Positions 16,940 to 25,354 of a DNA stretch of 64,000 nt are shown here, in pieces. The DNA is from Micromonospora humi (GTDB lineage Bacteria; Actinomycetota; Actinomycetes; Mycobacteriales; Micromonosporaceae): positions 54,507 to 118,506 of the forward strand of contig NZ_FMDM01000018.1 in NCBI RefSeq assembly GCF_900090105.1, read 5' to 3'. A program made the translations under genes and the position numbers. The number at the start of each line of letters is the position of its first letter. Positions within the stretch are counted from its first letter, which is position 1. The notes beneath the pieces are model-generated. The model worked only from the letters and a program-made list of their open reading frames with translations. It did no database searches and was not told the origin of the DNA.

Positions 16940-17152
16940 ATGGTACGAATTCTCGAAGCGACAGCGGACCGAGTGCTCAGCATGTTCGTTCCGAAGCTGA
17001 CGGCACAGGCGGCCAGCACCGCCTGCAGCTGCTGGACGGAGTACTGCAGCTGCACCAGCAGCGGTTACGTCCGGGTCCGGGACTGCTGCAGGGGCTGCGA
17101 CAGCACCGGTACGACCTGCGGCTACTGCCGCACCACCACGACGCGCTGCTGA
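16940..17152 (+). CDS. Cysteine-rich 70-residue peptide, probable secreted disulfide-rich precursor
   Basis: The peptide has 70 residues and ten cysteines, at positions 29, 31, 36, 38, 49, 50, 53, 60, 63 and 70. ATG 16940 follows an AGAAGGAG ribosome site at ideal distance. The first ~28 residues are a cysteine-free leader (MVRILEATADRVLSMFVPK followed by LTAQAASTA) with an amphipathic helix and an AxA-like site; it lacks the long hydrophobic core of a Sec signal. The rest is a Cys/Thr/Ser/Gly/Tyr/Arg-rich core with CSC, YCSC, CCRGC and CGYC motifs. No lanthipeptide, lasso, thiopeptide or sactipeptide enzyme is nearby. A TlpA-like thioredoxin, MauE-like protein, signal peptidase and exporters are. 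I infer up to five disulfides; a metal-binding role is the main alternative. No named family was recognised. Confidence 0.85.
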   Translation: MVRILEATADRVLSMFVPKLTAQAASTACSCWTEYCSCTSSGYVRVRDCCRGCDSTGTTCGYCRTTTTRC

Positions 17153-17177
17153 CCTGACGCACGATCGCGATCACCAC

Positions 17178-17212
17178 GCCGTCCCGGCCTGCCGTCGGTC
17201 GGCCGGGACGGC
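17178..17212 (+). terminator. Hairpin directly after the cysteine-rich peptide gene (terminator or attenuator)
   Basis: GCCGTCCCGGCC and GGCCGGGACGGC form a perfect 12-bp stem with an 11-base loop, 26 bases after the peptide stop and 31 bases before the permease ATG. Such hairpins between a precursor gene and its maturation genes often allow the precursor to be expressed in excess. Confidence 0.65.
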
Positions 17213-17243
17213 CCGTACTGCCTGAGCGGAGAAGCTCCCACCC

Positions 17244-20084
17244 ATGTTGCGGATGGTCTGGTCACAGCTACGGCACACCCGCGGCCGGAGCCTGGCGGTG
17301 TTCGCCGCCGTGCTGGTCGCCACCACCGGGTTCACCGTGCTCACCGGGGTCGCAGCCACCTCGCGGCTGGTCGCGCGCGGCTCCATCGACGGCCAGTTCC
17401 GCCCGTCGTACGACATCCTGGTCCACCCGTCGCGACCCGCCGACGGCCTGCTGCACCAGGACCGGCCCACCGCGGCCTACGGCGGCATCACCCTGGACCA
17501 GTGGCGGCGGATCGAGCGCGTCCCCGGCGTCGAGGTGGCCGCTCCGCTGGCGGTCCTCGGGCTCGCCGACATCCGACCCGACCTGCGGGTCGACGTGACC
17601 GACCAGGTCGACCGGAGCGCCGAGCGGCAGGTCATCGAGGTCGCCCCCCGGCTCGGCGCAGACCGTGGGCTGAGCACCCTCGCCGCCGCCCCCACCTACG
17701 TGTACGTGTCCCGCCGGCCCCTGCTGGCACTGTCCCGGATCAGCGGCGACCAGGGCGTGTTCGTCTACACCGACGGCACCCGCGTCAACCAGACCGCCTC
17801 TGCCGCCGAGTGCCCCGGCACCGGCGGGGGAGGCCCCCTGGAGGTGCAGCCCGACGGGCGGCGCCTCCAGGTGTGCGCGACCGCCGTGGGCAGCTTCGAA
17901 CCGGCCACCCGACGAACCAGGATCAGCGCGCTGCAGGCCTACCAACTCCTCCCCGGCGGCACCTTCCGGCTGGCGTCGGTGATCACACTCGGCCGCCCCG
18001 CCGCCGCCATACCCGCCACCGCCCGACTGGAGCTGCGGCTCCCCGCGGTCGTACCGATGCTCGTCGCCGGGATCGACCCCGCGGCCGAGGCACGGCTGGT
18101 CGGCCTGGACCGGGCGGTACGCCAGGGCCGCTACCTGACCGGCTCCGACACCGTCGGCCCCGCAACCGGCAGCTCGTCGACGTCCCCGCTCGCACCCGTC
18201 GGCCCGGCGGGCCGGGCGATCCCGGTACTCGCCGCCACGGACCTCGCGGTGGACGAGCAGATGAACCTCGCCGTGTCCCGACTCGCGGTCCGGACCGCCC
18301 GACGGGTACCGGGCTCCACCACGGAAGCGCTGTGGCCGCTGCTGCACGACTCGACCAGGACACCCCCGAAGGCGGCCCCGTACGACCTGGGCCAGCTCTA
18401 CCGTGCCCGACTCGACGCCGCCCTGGCCGGCAACATCCCCCTGTCCGGCGTACAGACCCTGCTGCGGCCGGCATCACCGGCCTATGCGCCACAACCCGAC
18501 GGCACGAGCCGGCTGCTGCCGCGGGTCGGCGAACCCGGCTCCACCGACCAGGCCATCGACGACCTGTGGCGGGACGCCTGGTTCAGCACCGGCGGCGTCG
18601 GCACCGGAGAGTCGATCGTCCTGAACGGGCAGAGTGAGGAGTGGTCGGTCACCCCCGTGGGCAGCTTCGCACCCCGCGACCTCCCCACCGCCGGCGGCGC
18701 CGCCCAGCAGGCCCTCGACCTGTACCGGCCGGCGGCGCCGGTGGGCGGCGACGCCCGTACCCGGCAACTGCTCGCCGACCGTCCACTACTACCCGGCGAC
18801 GATCCGCTGGGCTACCCGCCCCGCCCACCCCACCTGCTGACCACCCTGACCGCCACCCACGACCTGTACAAGAGCGTCCGGTCACCGGCGACGGACACAC
18901 CGCTGAGCTCCGTCCGGGTGCGGGTGGCGGACATCGACCGGTTCGACGAGGTGGCCCGGGAACGCGTCCGGCTCGTGGCCGACGAGATCGTCCAGCAGAC
19001 CGGACTGACCGTCGAGATCGTGCTCGGCGGCTCCACCGTACGCAGCCCCGTGCTGCTGCCCGCCAACCAACTCGGCCGCCCCGACCTGACGCTGGCCGAG
19101 GCCCGCACCCGCAAGGGTGTGGCCGCCGAGATCGTCACGGCCGTCGACCGCAAGAACCTCATGCTGCTCGGACTGCTCCTGGTGGTCTGCGCCCTGCTGG
19201 TCGGCAACGCGGTGTCCACCGCCGTCCGCGCTCGCCGCCGCGAACTGGCCATCCTGGCCTGCGTCGGCTGGCCCGGCTGGCGACTGGGTCAGCTGGTCCT
19301 CGCCGAGACCACCACCCTCGGCCTCGCCGCCGGTCTGCTCGGCGCCGGCCTGTCCGGGCCGCTCGGCCACCTGGCCGGCGTCCAGGTCTCCGGCACCGTC
19401 GTCCTGCTGTGCATACCGATCGCGGTGCTGCTCACCGCGGTGGCCGGCGCCCTCCCGGCGATCCAGGCCGCCCGAACCCGATCAGCCGAGGCACTCCAGG
19501 CAACCCCTGCGCCGGCCCGACGGTCCGCCCCACGGCGGACCTTCGCCGGGCTCGCCCTGGCCAATCTGGTACGGGCCCCCGCCCGCACCCTCGCCGGAGC
19601 CGTCAGCCTTGCCGCCGGCGTCGGCGCGGTCACTTTGATCGCCGCCTCCCTCTGGGCGTTCCACGACGGCATGGTGGGCTCACTGCTCGGTCAGGCCGTC
19701 TCCGTGCAGGTTCGCGGAGTCGACCTGGTCGCGGTCGGCGGGGTGCTGCTGTTCGGGCTGCTCAGCGTGGCCGACGTGCTCTACCTCAACGTGCGGGAGC
19801 GGTCAGCGGAGTTCGCCACTCTCCGGGCCGTCGGATGGCCGGACCGCGCACTCAACCGACTGCTCGTCTACGAAGCTCTCGGCGTCGGGATGCTCGGCTG
19901 CGTCCTCGGGACCGCGGCGGGCCTCGGATCGGTGGCCCTGCTGGTCGGTCACCTCGACGGCCGGCTGGCGGTCCTGGCGCTGGCCGTGACCGCCGCAGCG
20001 CTGCTGCTGACCGTGCTCGCCGCGCTGGTCCCGGCGATCCTCATTCGCCGGCTCCCGATCGCCGCCCTGCTCACCGAAGAATGA
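17244..20084 (+). CDS. FtsX-domain ABC permease, large MacB-like
   Basis: The 946-residue protein has an N-terminal transmembrane helix (about residues 15-38) and a ~580-residue extracytoplasmic region. Two blocks of membrane helices follow: about 635-750, beginning NLMLLGLLLVVCALLVGNAV, and about 770-940, ending in an EERL-like tail. The cytoplasmic loops RRRELAILACVGWPGWRLGQ and RSAEFATLRAVGWP are the FtsX/MacB coupling motifs for the ATPase. The ATPase at 16149 is its expected partner. In this family the complex either expels peptides and lipoproteins or confers self-protection; either fits a cysteine-rich peptide producer. The extracytoplasmic part has two cysteines (AAECPG, QVCATA) that could form a disulfide. 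Confidence 0.88.
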   Translation: MLRMVWSQLRHTRGRSLAVFAAVLVATTGFTVLTGVAATSRLVARGSIDGQFRPSYDILVHPSRPADGLLHQDRPTAAYGGITLDQWRRIERVPGVEVAAPLAVLGLADIRPDLRVDVTDQVDRSAERQVIEVAPRLGADRGLSTLAAAPTYVYVSRRPLLALSRISGDQGVFVYTDGTRVNQTASAAECPGTGGGGPLEVQPDGRRLQVCATAVGSFEPATRRTRISALQAYQLLPGGTFRLASVITLGRPAAAIPATARLELRLPAVVPMLVAGIDPAAEARLVGLDRAVRQGRYLTGSDTVGPATGSSSTSPLAPVGPAGRAIPVLAATDLAVDEQMNLAVSRLAVRTARRVPGSTTEALWPLLHDSTRTPPKAAPYDLGQLYRARLDAALAGNIPLSGVQTLLRPASPAYAPQPDGTSRLLPRVGEPGSTDQAIDDLWRDAWFSTGGVGTGESIVLNGQSEEWSVTPVGSFAPRDLPTAGGAAQQALDLYRPAAPVGGDARTRQLLADRPLLPGDDPLGYPPRPPHLLTTLTATHDLYKSVRSPATDTPLSSVRVRVADIDRFDEVARERVRLVADEIVQQTGLTVEIVLGGSTVRSPVLLPANQLGRPDLTLAEARTRKGVAAEIVTAVDRKNLMLLGLLLVVCALLVGNAVSTAVRARRRELAILACVGWPGWRLGQLVLAETTTLGLAAGLLGAGLSGPLGHLAGVQVSGTVVLLCIPIAVLLTAVAGALPAIQAARTRSAEALQATPAPARRSAPRRTFAGLALANLVRAPARTLAGAVSLAAGVGAVTLIAASLWAFHDGMVGSLLGQAVSVQVRGVDLVAVGGVLLFGLLSVADVLYLNVRERSAEFATLRAVGWPDRALNRLLVYEALGVGMLGCVLGTAAGLGSVALLVGHLDGRLAVLALAVTAAALLLTVLAALVPAILIRRLPIAALLTEE

Positions 20085-20139
20085 CAACCATCGAACCGGA
20101 CGACCAGTCGGCGGCCGGATCGACCCACGGGGAGGAACC

Positions 20140-20703
20140 ATGACGTACCTGGTGGCCGCACTGGTCGTCGTCGCACTGCTGTGCCTGTTCAACCTGCTGC
20201 TCTCCTTCGGCATGATGCGACGGCTGCGCCAACACACCGAACTGCTCAACCGGCCGCTACACGAGCCGGCGGAACGTGACCTGGTCCGCCCCCTCGGGTC
20301 CACCGTGGGGGAGTTCGCCGCCACCACGGTCGACGGCGAGCCCGTGTCCCGGGACTCGGTCGGCGCCGCCGCCCTGGTCGGCTTCTTCTCGGTGACCTGC
20401 CCGGCCTGCCGGGAACGCAAGCCGGACTTCCTCGCCGGTGCCCCCCGCTTCGCCGCCGCCGGCTGGACCGTCCTCGCCGTCGTGGTCGGTGACCCGGCCG
20501 CCTCGGCGGAACTGGTCAGCGAGCTACGACCGGCCGGGACGGTGCTGGCCGAGGATGTCGGCGGACCGGTGGGGGAGGCGTTCACCCTGACCGGCTACCC
20601 GGCCTTTGTGCTGGTCCGGGACAACCAGATCGTCGCCAGCTCGTTCGACTTCCACCAACTGCCACCCGCCGAGGCGCCGGTCGCGTCGGCGACCGCCTCC
20701 TGA
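20140..20703 (+). CDS. Membrane-anchored TlpA/MauD-like thiol-disulfide oxidoreductase
   Basis: The 187-residue product has an N-terminal transmembrane helix (YLVAALVVVALLCLFNLLLS) and then a thioredoxin-fold domain outside the membrane. It has the active site CPAC within GFFSVTCPACRERKPDFLAG (about residues 80-99) and the cis-proline loop LTGYPAFVLV (about 148-157). MauD and TlpA relatives reduce, oxidise or isomerise disulfides of exported proteins. The gene lies four genes from a MauE-like protein. In methylamine dehydrogenase maturation, MauD and MauE are needed for the small subunit that carries six disulfides. The analogous job here would be folding the ten-cysteine peptide. A GGGGAGGAACC ribosome site precedes ATG 20140. 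Confidence 0.88.
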   Translation: MTYLVAALVVVALLCLFNLLLSFGMMRRLRQHTELLNRPLHEPAERDLVRPLGSTVGEFAATTVDGEPVSRDSVGAAALVGFFSVTCPACRERKPDFLAGAPRFAAAGWTVLAVVVGDPAASAELVSELRPAGTVLAEDVGGPVGEAFTLTGYPAFVLVRDNQIVASSFDFHQLPPAEAPVASATAS

Positions 20704-20705
20704 CC

Positions 20706-22601
20706 GTGACCCGACCGACCCTCCGCCGTCGCTCCTGGCGGCGCGCCCGACCCGGCAGGCCGGCGGCGGGAGCACTGTGGCGCGCCGCGATCGGCGCCAC
20801 CGCGCTGGCCGCCCGGTCCTCCCCGCCGGTGCTGGCGGCGGTGCTGCTGCTCGCCCTGCTCTCCGGCGCACTGCCGATCGCCGCCGCCTGGCTGACCAAA
20901 CTCGTCCTCGACCGGATCGTCGACCACCAGCCGGGAACGGCCGACCTCATCGGTCTGGCGCTGGGGTTGGCCGGCGCCAGCCTGATCGTCGCGGTGCTGC
21001 CCCACCCGCTTCGGTATCTGCACGCCGAACTGGGACGGCGGATCGCCCGCACCGCCCAGGACCAGCTGTACCGCGCGGTGAACGACTTCACCGGGCTGGC
21101 CCGGTTCGAGGACCCTCGGTTCCTCGACCGGCTCCAACTGGCCCAGCAGGCCGGCGCCGGTACCCCGGAGCAACTCGTCGCCGGCACCGCCAACCTCCTG
21201 CGCGGTGTCGCCGTGGTGAGCGGATTCCTCGGCTCCCTCGTGACGATCAGCCCCACCATGGCGGTGGCCGTCTCGCTGGGGGCGGTTCCGGTACTGCTGG
21301 CCGAACTGTGGCTGTCTCGCCGCCGCGCCGAGACCGCGCTGCAGGTCAGTCCCTACGACCGGCGCGAATTCTTCTACCGCAACCTGCTGACCAGTCTCCA
21401 AGCGGCCAAGGAGATCCGCCTTTTCGGCATCGGTGACTTCCTCCGGGACCGGATGCGCACCGAGCGAACCCGTTCCGACCGGGCCCGCCGCAGCATGGAC
21501 CGGCGGGAAGCCCTCAGTCAGACCCTGCTGGGACTTCTGGGCGCCGGCATCGCCGGGGCCGGGCTGATCTGGGTGGTCCAGGCCGCCGGCGCCGGCCGAC
21601 TCACCATCGGTGACGTACCCATGTTCGTCGCGGCGCTGGCAGCGGTTCAAGGCGGCTTGGCCGGCCTGGTCACCGACGTCACCACCACCCACCACAACCT
21701 GCTGCTGTTCACCCACTACCAGGCCGTGGTGAACACCGGCCCGGACCTGCCCGCCCCGGGCCGGCCGGTCGTCGCGCCACCGCTGCGCACCGGCATCGAG
21801 CTCGACGACGTCTGGTTCCGGTACGACGATGACCAGCCGTGGGTGCTGCGCGGAGTCACCCTGACCGTCCGGCACGGCGAGGCACTCGCCCTGGTCGGCG
21901 CCAACGGCGCCGGCAAGAGCACCCTCGTGAAGCTGCTCTGCCGCTTCTACGACCCGACCCGGGGCGCCATCCGCTGGGACGGCGTGGACCTACGGGACAT
22001 ACCGGCCACCGAGCTGCGCCGACGGATCGGCGCGACCTTCCAGGACTACATGCACTATGACCTGACCGGAGCGGAGAACATCGGCCTCGGCGACCTGAGT
22101 ACCCTGCCCGAGCGGGCGCGGATCGAGAACGCCGCCCGGCTGGCCGGAATACACGACACCCTTCGTAACCTCCCGCACGGCTACGACACCCTGCTGAGCC
22201 GAACCTTCATGAGCGGCGAGGAGAACGACACCGTACGAGTGGGCATGACCCTCTCCGGCGGACAGTGGCAACGACTCGCCCTCGCCCGCGCATTCCTGCG
22301 GAACCGCTGCGACCTGCTGATCCTCGACGAACCGAGCGCCGGCCTCGACCCCGACGCCGAAGCGGAGATCCACGACGCCATGCGCGAGCACCGCGCCGGC
22401 CGAACCACTCTCCTGATCACCCACCGGCTCGGTGCCGTCCGCGACGCCGACCTGATCGTCGTACTACGCGACGGTCGGGTCGCCGAAACCGGCCGACACG
22501 CCGACCTGCTGGCCGCCGACACCCACTACGCCCGCATGTTCGTCCGGCAGGCCAGCGGCTACCGCGAGCCCGAGCCGGCACTGCCCCAGGCGACGGAGTG
22601 A
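20706..22601 (+). CDS. ABC exporter with fused membrane and ATPase domains (peptide-export type)
   Basis: The 631-residue protein has a six-helix exporter domain (about residues 30-340) and a C-terminal ATPase. The ATPase has Walker A (VGANGAGKSTLVKLL), signature (LSGGQWQRLALARAF), Walker B (LLILDEPSAGLD) and an H-loop (LITHRLGAVRDADLI). There is no N-terminal C39 peptidase domain, so leader removal must be done elsewhere; the S26 peptidase encoded next is the obvious candidate. It is likely the exporter for the cysteine-rich peptide. GTG 20706 starts two bases after the thioredoxin stop, and the stop overlaps the peptidase GTG (GTGA). Confidence 0.9.
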   Translation: MTRPTLRRRSWRRARPGRPAAGALWRAAIGATALAARSSPPVLAAVLLLALLSGALPIAAAWLTKLVLDRIVDHQPGTADLIGLALGLAGASLIVAVLPHPLRYLHAELGRRIARTAQDQLYRAVNDFTGLARFEDPRFLDRLQLAQQAGAGTPEQLVAGTANLLRGVAVVSGFLGSLVTISPTMAVAVSLGAVPVLLAELWLSRRRAETALQVSPYDRREFFYRNLLTSLQAAKEIRLFGIGDFLRDRMRTERTRSDRARRSMDRREALSQTLLGLLGAGIAGAGLIWVVQAAGAGRLTIGDVPMFVAALAAVQGGLAGLVTDVTTTHHNLLLFTHYQAVVNTGPDLPAPGRPVVAPPLRTGIELDDVWFRYDDDQPWVLRGVTLTVRHGEALALVGANGAGKSTLVKLLCRFYDPTRGAIRWDGVDLRDIPATELRRRIGATFQDYMHYDLTGAENIGLGDLSTLPERARIENAARLAGIHDTLRNLPHGYDTLLSRTFMSGEENDTVRVGMTLSGGQWQRLALARAFLRNRCDLLILDEPSAGLDPDAEAEIHDAMREHRAGRTTLLITHRLGAVRDADLIVVLRDGRVAETGRHADLLAADTHYARMFVRQASGYREPEPALPQATE

Positions 22602-23092
22602 TCCCGCTCTACTGCGGTGCGGCAGTCACCCTGCTGGCCGGCGCACTGGCCGGCTGGTGGCTGCGGCGACGATTCCTGCTGGTCACCGTCGAGGGGCGCA
22701 GCATGGAACTCGGCCACCGGCCCGGAGACCGGGTCCTGGTCGACCGGCGCCGCACGGGCAGCGTCCACGTCGGCGACATCGTGGTGATCGATCGGGACCA
22801 CGCATCGGACCGACCAGGCCAACCGATGATCAAACGCGTCGCGGCGCTGCCCGGGGACCCGGTACCGCCCGAGGTGTGCGCCTTCCAGCACTGGCCGCTG
22901 CACAGCCGAGTGCCTCCCGACCAGATGGTCCTGCTCGGCGACAACCCGGCCGCCAGCGTCGACTCCCGCCAGCGCGGATTCTTCCCCACCGCGCGGCTCC
23001 TCGGTGTGGTCGTCCGCCACCTGCACCGCACCCAGCAGGTCCGCACCAACCAGGACGGCGCGCGGAAACTCTCCAGCGCGGCAGAGGAATGA
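22598..23092 (+). CDS. S26-family (type I) signal peptidase
   Basis: The 164-residue protein has one N-terminal membrane helix and the S26 boxes. The nucleophile serine is in VEGRSMELGHRPGDRVLVDR, the catalytic lysine in MIKRVAALPGDPVP, and box E is LLGDNPAASVDSRQRGFF. It should cleave exported proteins on the outer face of the membrane. It is small and embedded in the peptide cluster, so I infer a dedicated leader peptidase for the 70-residue precursor, cutting after an AxA-like site around residues 22-28. GTG 22598 overlaps the exporter stop, and the gene overlaps the MauE-like frame. Confidence 0.88.
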   Translation: MIPLYCGAAVTLLAGALAGWWLRRRFLLVTVEGRSMELGHRPGDRVLVDRRRTGSVHVGDIVVIDRDHASDRPGQPMIKRVAALPGDPVPPEVCAFQHWPLHSRVPPDQMVLLGDNPAASVDSRQRGFFPTARLLGVVVRHLHRTQQVRTNQDGARKLSSAAEE

Positions 23093-23103
23093 CGGAGGCT
23101 GCC

Positions 23104-23703
23104 ATGCCGTACGTGCCACTCGGGCTGCTGACCGCACTGTGGTGGGTATTCACCAGCTCCGGCTGGAGCAAGATACGCAGCCCTGCCGGCCAACGCGCGT
23201 TCGCCGACTCACTTCGCCCGCTGCCGCTGCTACCCGCGCGCCTGGTGAGCCCGGTGGCCCTGCTCGTCACGGCAACCGAACTCGGACTCGTACTCGGCAC
23301 CGGCTGGTCGATGGTCGCACTGACGGCCGGCTGGCCCGTGGCGCGACCGGTTGCGGCGCTCGTGCTCGCCGCCGCCCTCCTGCTGCTGACGGTCCTCACT
23401 GCCGGCGTGGTGCTCGCGGTACACCACGACACGGGAGCACGCTGCGCCTGCTTCGGCGCCACGCCACAGCCGCTCGGGTGGCGACACGTCACACGGAACA
23501 CCATCCTGCTCGCGATGACCATCGCTGCCGGGGTGACGGTCGCGGTCACCCGACCGCATCCCCTCCCGCCGGCGGGCGCACTGATCAGCGTCGCGGCCGG
23601 GTGGACCAGCGCGCTGATTCTGGTCCGGCTCGACGATCTGGTGGACCTCTTCCGACAGACGCCTGCCCCCGGCCGGACCCCGTCCACCCGCCACCGACCC
23701 TGA
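23104..23703 (+). CDS. MauE/DoxX-like redox membrane protein
   Basis: The 199-residue integral membrane protein has about four to five helices. It carries the signature segment TGARCACFGATPQPLGWRHV, where the CxCFG motif and following RN-N segment match MauE-type proteins (methylamine utilisation, disulfide formation). ATG 23104 is preferred because GGAGG lies 5 bases upstream; ATG 23089 (ATGA overlap with the peptidase stop) is an alternative. It probably relays electrons between the membrane and the TlpA-like protein at 20140. It is the last gene of the operon-like cluster. Confidence 0.85.
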   Translation: MPYVPLGLLTALWWVFTSSGWSKIRSPAGQRAFADSLRPLPLLPARLVSPVALLVTATELGLVLGTGWSMVALTAGWPVARPVAALVLAAALLLLTVLTAGVVLAVHHDTGARCACFGATPQPLGWRHVTRNTILLAMTIAAGVTVAVTRPHPLPPAGALISVAAGWTSALILVRLDDLVDLFRQTPAPGRTPSTRHRP

Positions 23704-23789
23704 CGACCGCGGCAGCCGCTGCGGAAGCACCGCGATCGCCGGGTTGCCCGGAACCAGTTCTTCGGGCGACGGCAGACGGCGGGACAGGG

Positions 23790-23802
23790 CATGATGCTCG
23801 AA
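23790..23802 (+). promoter_or_regulatory. -10-like element of a probable leaderless GNAT transcript
   Basis: CATGAT (23790-23795) is followed by six bases and then ATG 23802. There is no ribosome site. The spacing matches the XRE gene at 3980 and the GyrI-like gene at 37029. Confidence 0.4.
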
Positions 23803-24476
23803 TGACATTGGCCGAGATCTGGCCGGTGCGCCGTCTGCGGGTGACGACGTCCGTGCTTGAGCTGGCTGTGCCGGGTGAGGACGAGCTTGCCGAGCTGGCG
23901 ATCCATGCGGCAGCAGGCATCTACGATCCGCAGAACCGCTTTCTGGCGCGTTCGCCCGTCGCGGGATGGGAGTCGGGACCGTCTCCCCAGGCCGAGTGGT
24001 CGTTCCTGCGGTACTACTGGGCGTCCCTGGCGGACTGGCGGCCGAGCAGGTGGAACCTGGTGATGGCGGTGAAGGTCGACGGCGTGTGCGTCGGGGTGCA
24101 GGAGATCGGCGCGCAGGACTTCGGGATCACCAGGACCGTCTCCACGGGGTCATGGATCGCGCGGCGGTTCCAGCGGCGTGGTTACGGCAAGGAGATGCGG
24201 GTCGCCGTCCTGCACCTCGCTTTCGCCGGACTGGGAGCGGATCGCGCCGAGTCCGCCGCCTGGTCCACCAACGCGCCGTCGCTGGGAGTCTCCTGGTCGC
24301 TCGGCTACCAGTCGAACGGCACCACGATCCGGGCTTTCGACGGTGCCCGCCAGGAGCAGATCAACCTGGTGCTCGACCGCGAACGGTGGGAGAGCCGCCG
24401 TGACGACATCGCGATCCACGGAATCAGCGACGAGGTGCTTGAGCTGACGGACGCCGGACGAACCGCATCCCGGTGA
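23802..24476 (+). CDS. GNAT-family N-acetyltransferase, RimJ/RimL type
   Basis: A 224-residue product with a RimL-like GNAT core: GVQEIGAQDFGITRTVSTGS, then WIARRFQRRGYGKEMRVAVL containing the acetyl-CoA loop (QRRGYGKE), and LGADRAESAAWSTNAPSLGV followed by SWSLGY, the typical aromatic-ended motif. It should acetylate an N-terminal amine, amino acid or antibiotic amine; the substrate is unknown. It starts 98 bases after the MauE-like gene with its own promoter candidate, so it may not belong to the peptide cluster. Confidence 0.82.
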   Translation: MTLAEIWPVRRLRVTTSVLELAVPGEDELAELAIHAAAGIYDPQNRFLARSPVAGWESGPSPQAEWSFLRYYWASLADWRPSRWNLVMAVKVDGVCVGVQEIGAQDFGITRTVSTGSWIARRFQRRGYGKEMRVAVLHLAFAGLGADRAESAAWSTNAPSLGVSWSLGYQSNGTTIRAFDGARQEQINLVLDRERWESRRDDIAIHGISDEVLELTDAGRTASR

Positions 24477-24739
24477 TGGCCGCTGCCCGCGTTGCCGCAC
24501 GTCCGCTGGGCTGTTTCAGCCATTGGTGGAGCCGGCGTGCCGTCGATTGCCCGGCCTGCCTCGTGGACCCCGTGCACCAGGTACGACCGGCTTGTCGTCC
24601 AACGAGGACGCTGTGACATTGCGGGGTGGCGCGCTCTGTGACGTGTCTGCGACGATGCAGCGCGGTGCGGGCGGTGCGGAGGATGAGGGTCAGCGATGCC
24701 AGACCGGGTGATCTGCTTCAGCTTCGACGGCGACGCGTG

Positions 24740-25333
24740 ATGGGCACACAGCCGTCCCTTCGCTCCGAGTTCGAGCAGATGTTCCGTGGTCTCGCTGTCG
24801 ACGTGGCCCGCGATGTTCTGGAGAATGCCAGGCCGCACATCGTGAGGTGGGTGAGCGAGCAGGCGATTCCGGCGGTGACCGCGGCGATCCCGGCTGTGGG
24901 GTCGGCGGTGGCGTCGGTTGCGACGTCGGCCTGGAGGTCAGTGGCGAGCATCGGTAGCGGTGGCGCCCGAACCATCCACGTCGAGGCGACGGTGGGTCCG
25001 GTCGAAGTGGTGCGGCCGGTGGAGTCCGCGCCTGCGGAAGCGTCGTACGACGTGGTGGCCGTGCTCGACGCTTATCGGGCCGGGATGAGCAAGGCCGAAG
25101 CGCGGCGGCGCATCGTCGCAACCTTGGCGGCGAGGCTGTTCGCCGACAAGCAACTGCAGATGGTTCGCGACGTCGGAAGCGAGGCTGGCGGCAACGCGAT
25201 CGAGTTGGACAGCGCGATGGTGACGCTCACCGAGCAGCAGCTCGGGGAGGGCGTTCAGCTGATGCTCGAGGCGACGCCGTCGTTGCTCTGCGAGCGGACG
25301 TTGAGCGACCTGCGGAACATTCTCGAGACATAG
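24740..25333 (+). CDS. Unrecognised 197-residue protein
   Basis: No family was recognised. The product is alanine/valine-rich. The N-terminal 70 residues form an amphipathic helical segment (FEQMFRGLAVDVARDVLENA, then IPAVTAAIPAVGSAVASVAT), and the C-terminal half is charged and helical (VVAVLDAYRAGMSKAEARRR). There is no signal peptide or clear membrane helix. Codon use is typical of a coding gene. ATG 24740 lies where plausible protein begins; ATG 24683 in the same frame is an alternative. The 263 bases upstream hold nothing recognisable. It ends 21 bases before the aldo/keto reductase gene. Confidence 0.6.
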   Translation: MGTQPSLRSEFEQMFRGLAVDVARDVLENARPHIVRWVSEQAIPAVTAAIPAVGSAVASVATSAWRSVASIGSGGARTIHVEATVGPVEVVRPVESAPAEASYDVVAVLDAYRAGMSKAEARRRIVATLAARLFADKQLQMVRDVGSEAGGNAIELDSAMVTLTEQQLGEGVQLMLEATPSLLCERTLSDLRNILET

Positions 25334-25354
25334 CTGGCGCGGGAAAGGATCCCC

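Noticed and set aside
16067..17152. A single 361-residue protein ending in the cysteine-rich peptide
   Set aside because: The first ~290 codons are the out-of-frame shadow of the ABC ATPase. The peptide has its own ideal ribosome site at ATG 16940.
16940..17152. Lanthipeptide, thiopeptide, sactipeptide or lasso precursor
   Set aside because: The core has Cys, Ser and Thr, but no LanB/C/M, YcaO, radical-SAM or lasso cyclase gene is within the cluster; thiol-redox genes are present instead.
16940..17152. Metallothionein
   Set aside because: CxC and CxxC motifs would allow it, but the leader, ribosome site, exporters, signal peptidase and TlpA/MauE neighbours favour an exported disulfide peptide. 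Kept as the main alternative.
24305..24838. Minus-strand 177-codon frame over the GNAT gene's 3' end
   Set aside because: It overlaps two plus-strand genes, has no ribosome site and no recognisable protein features.
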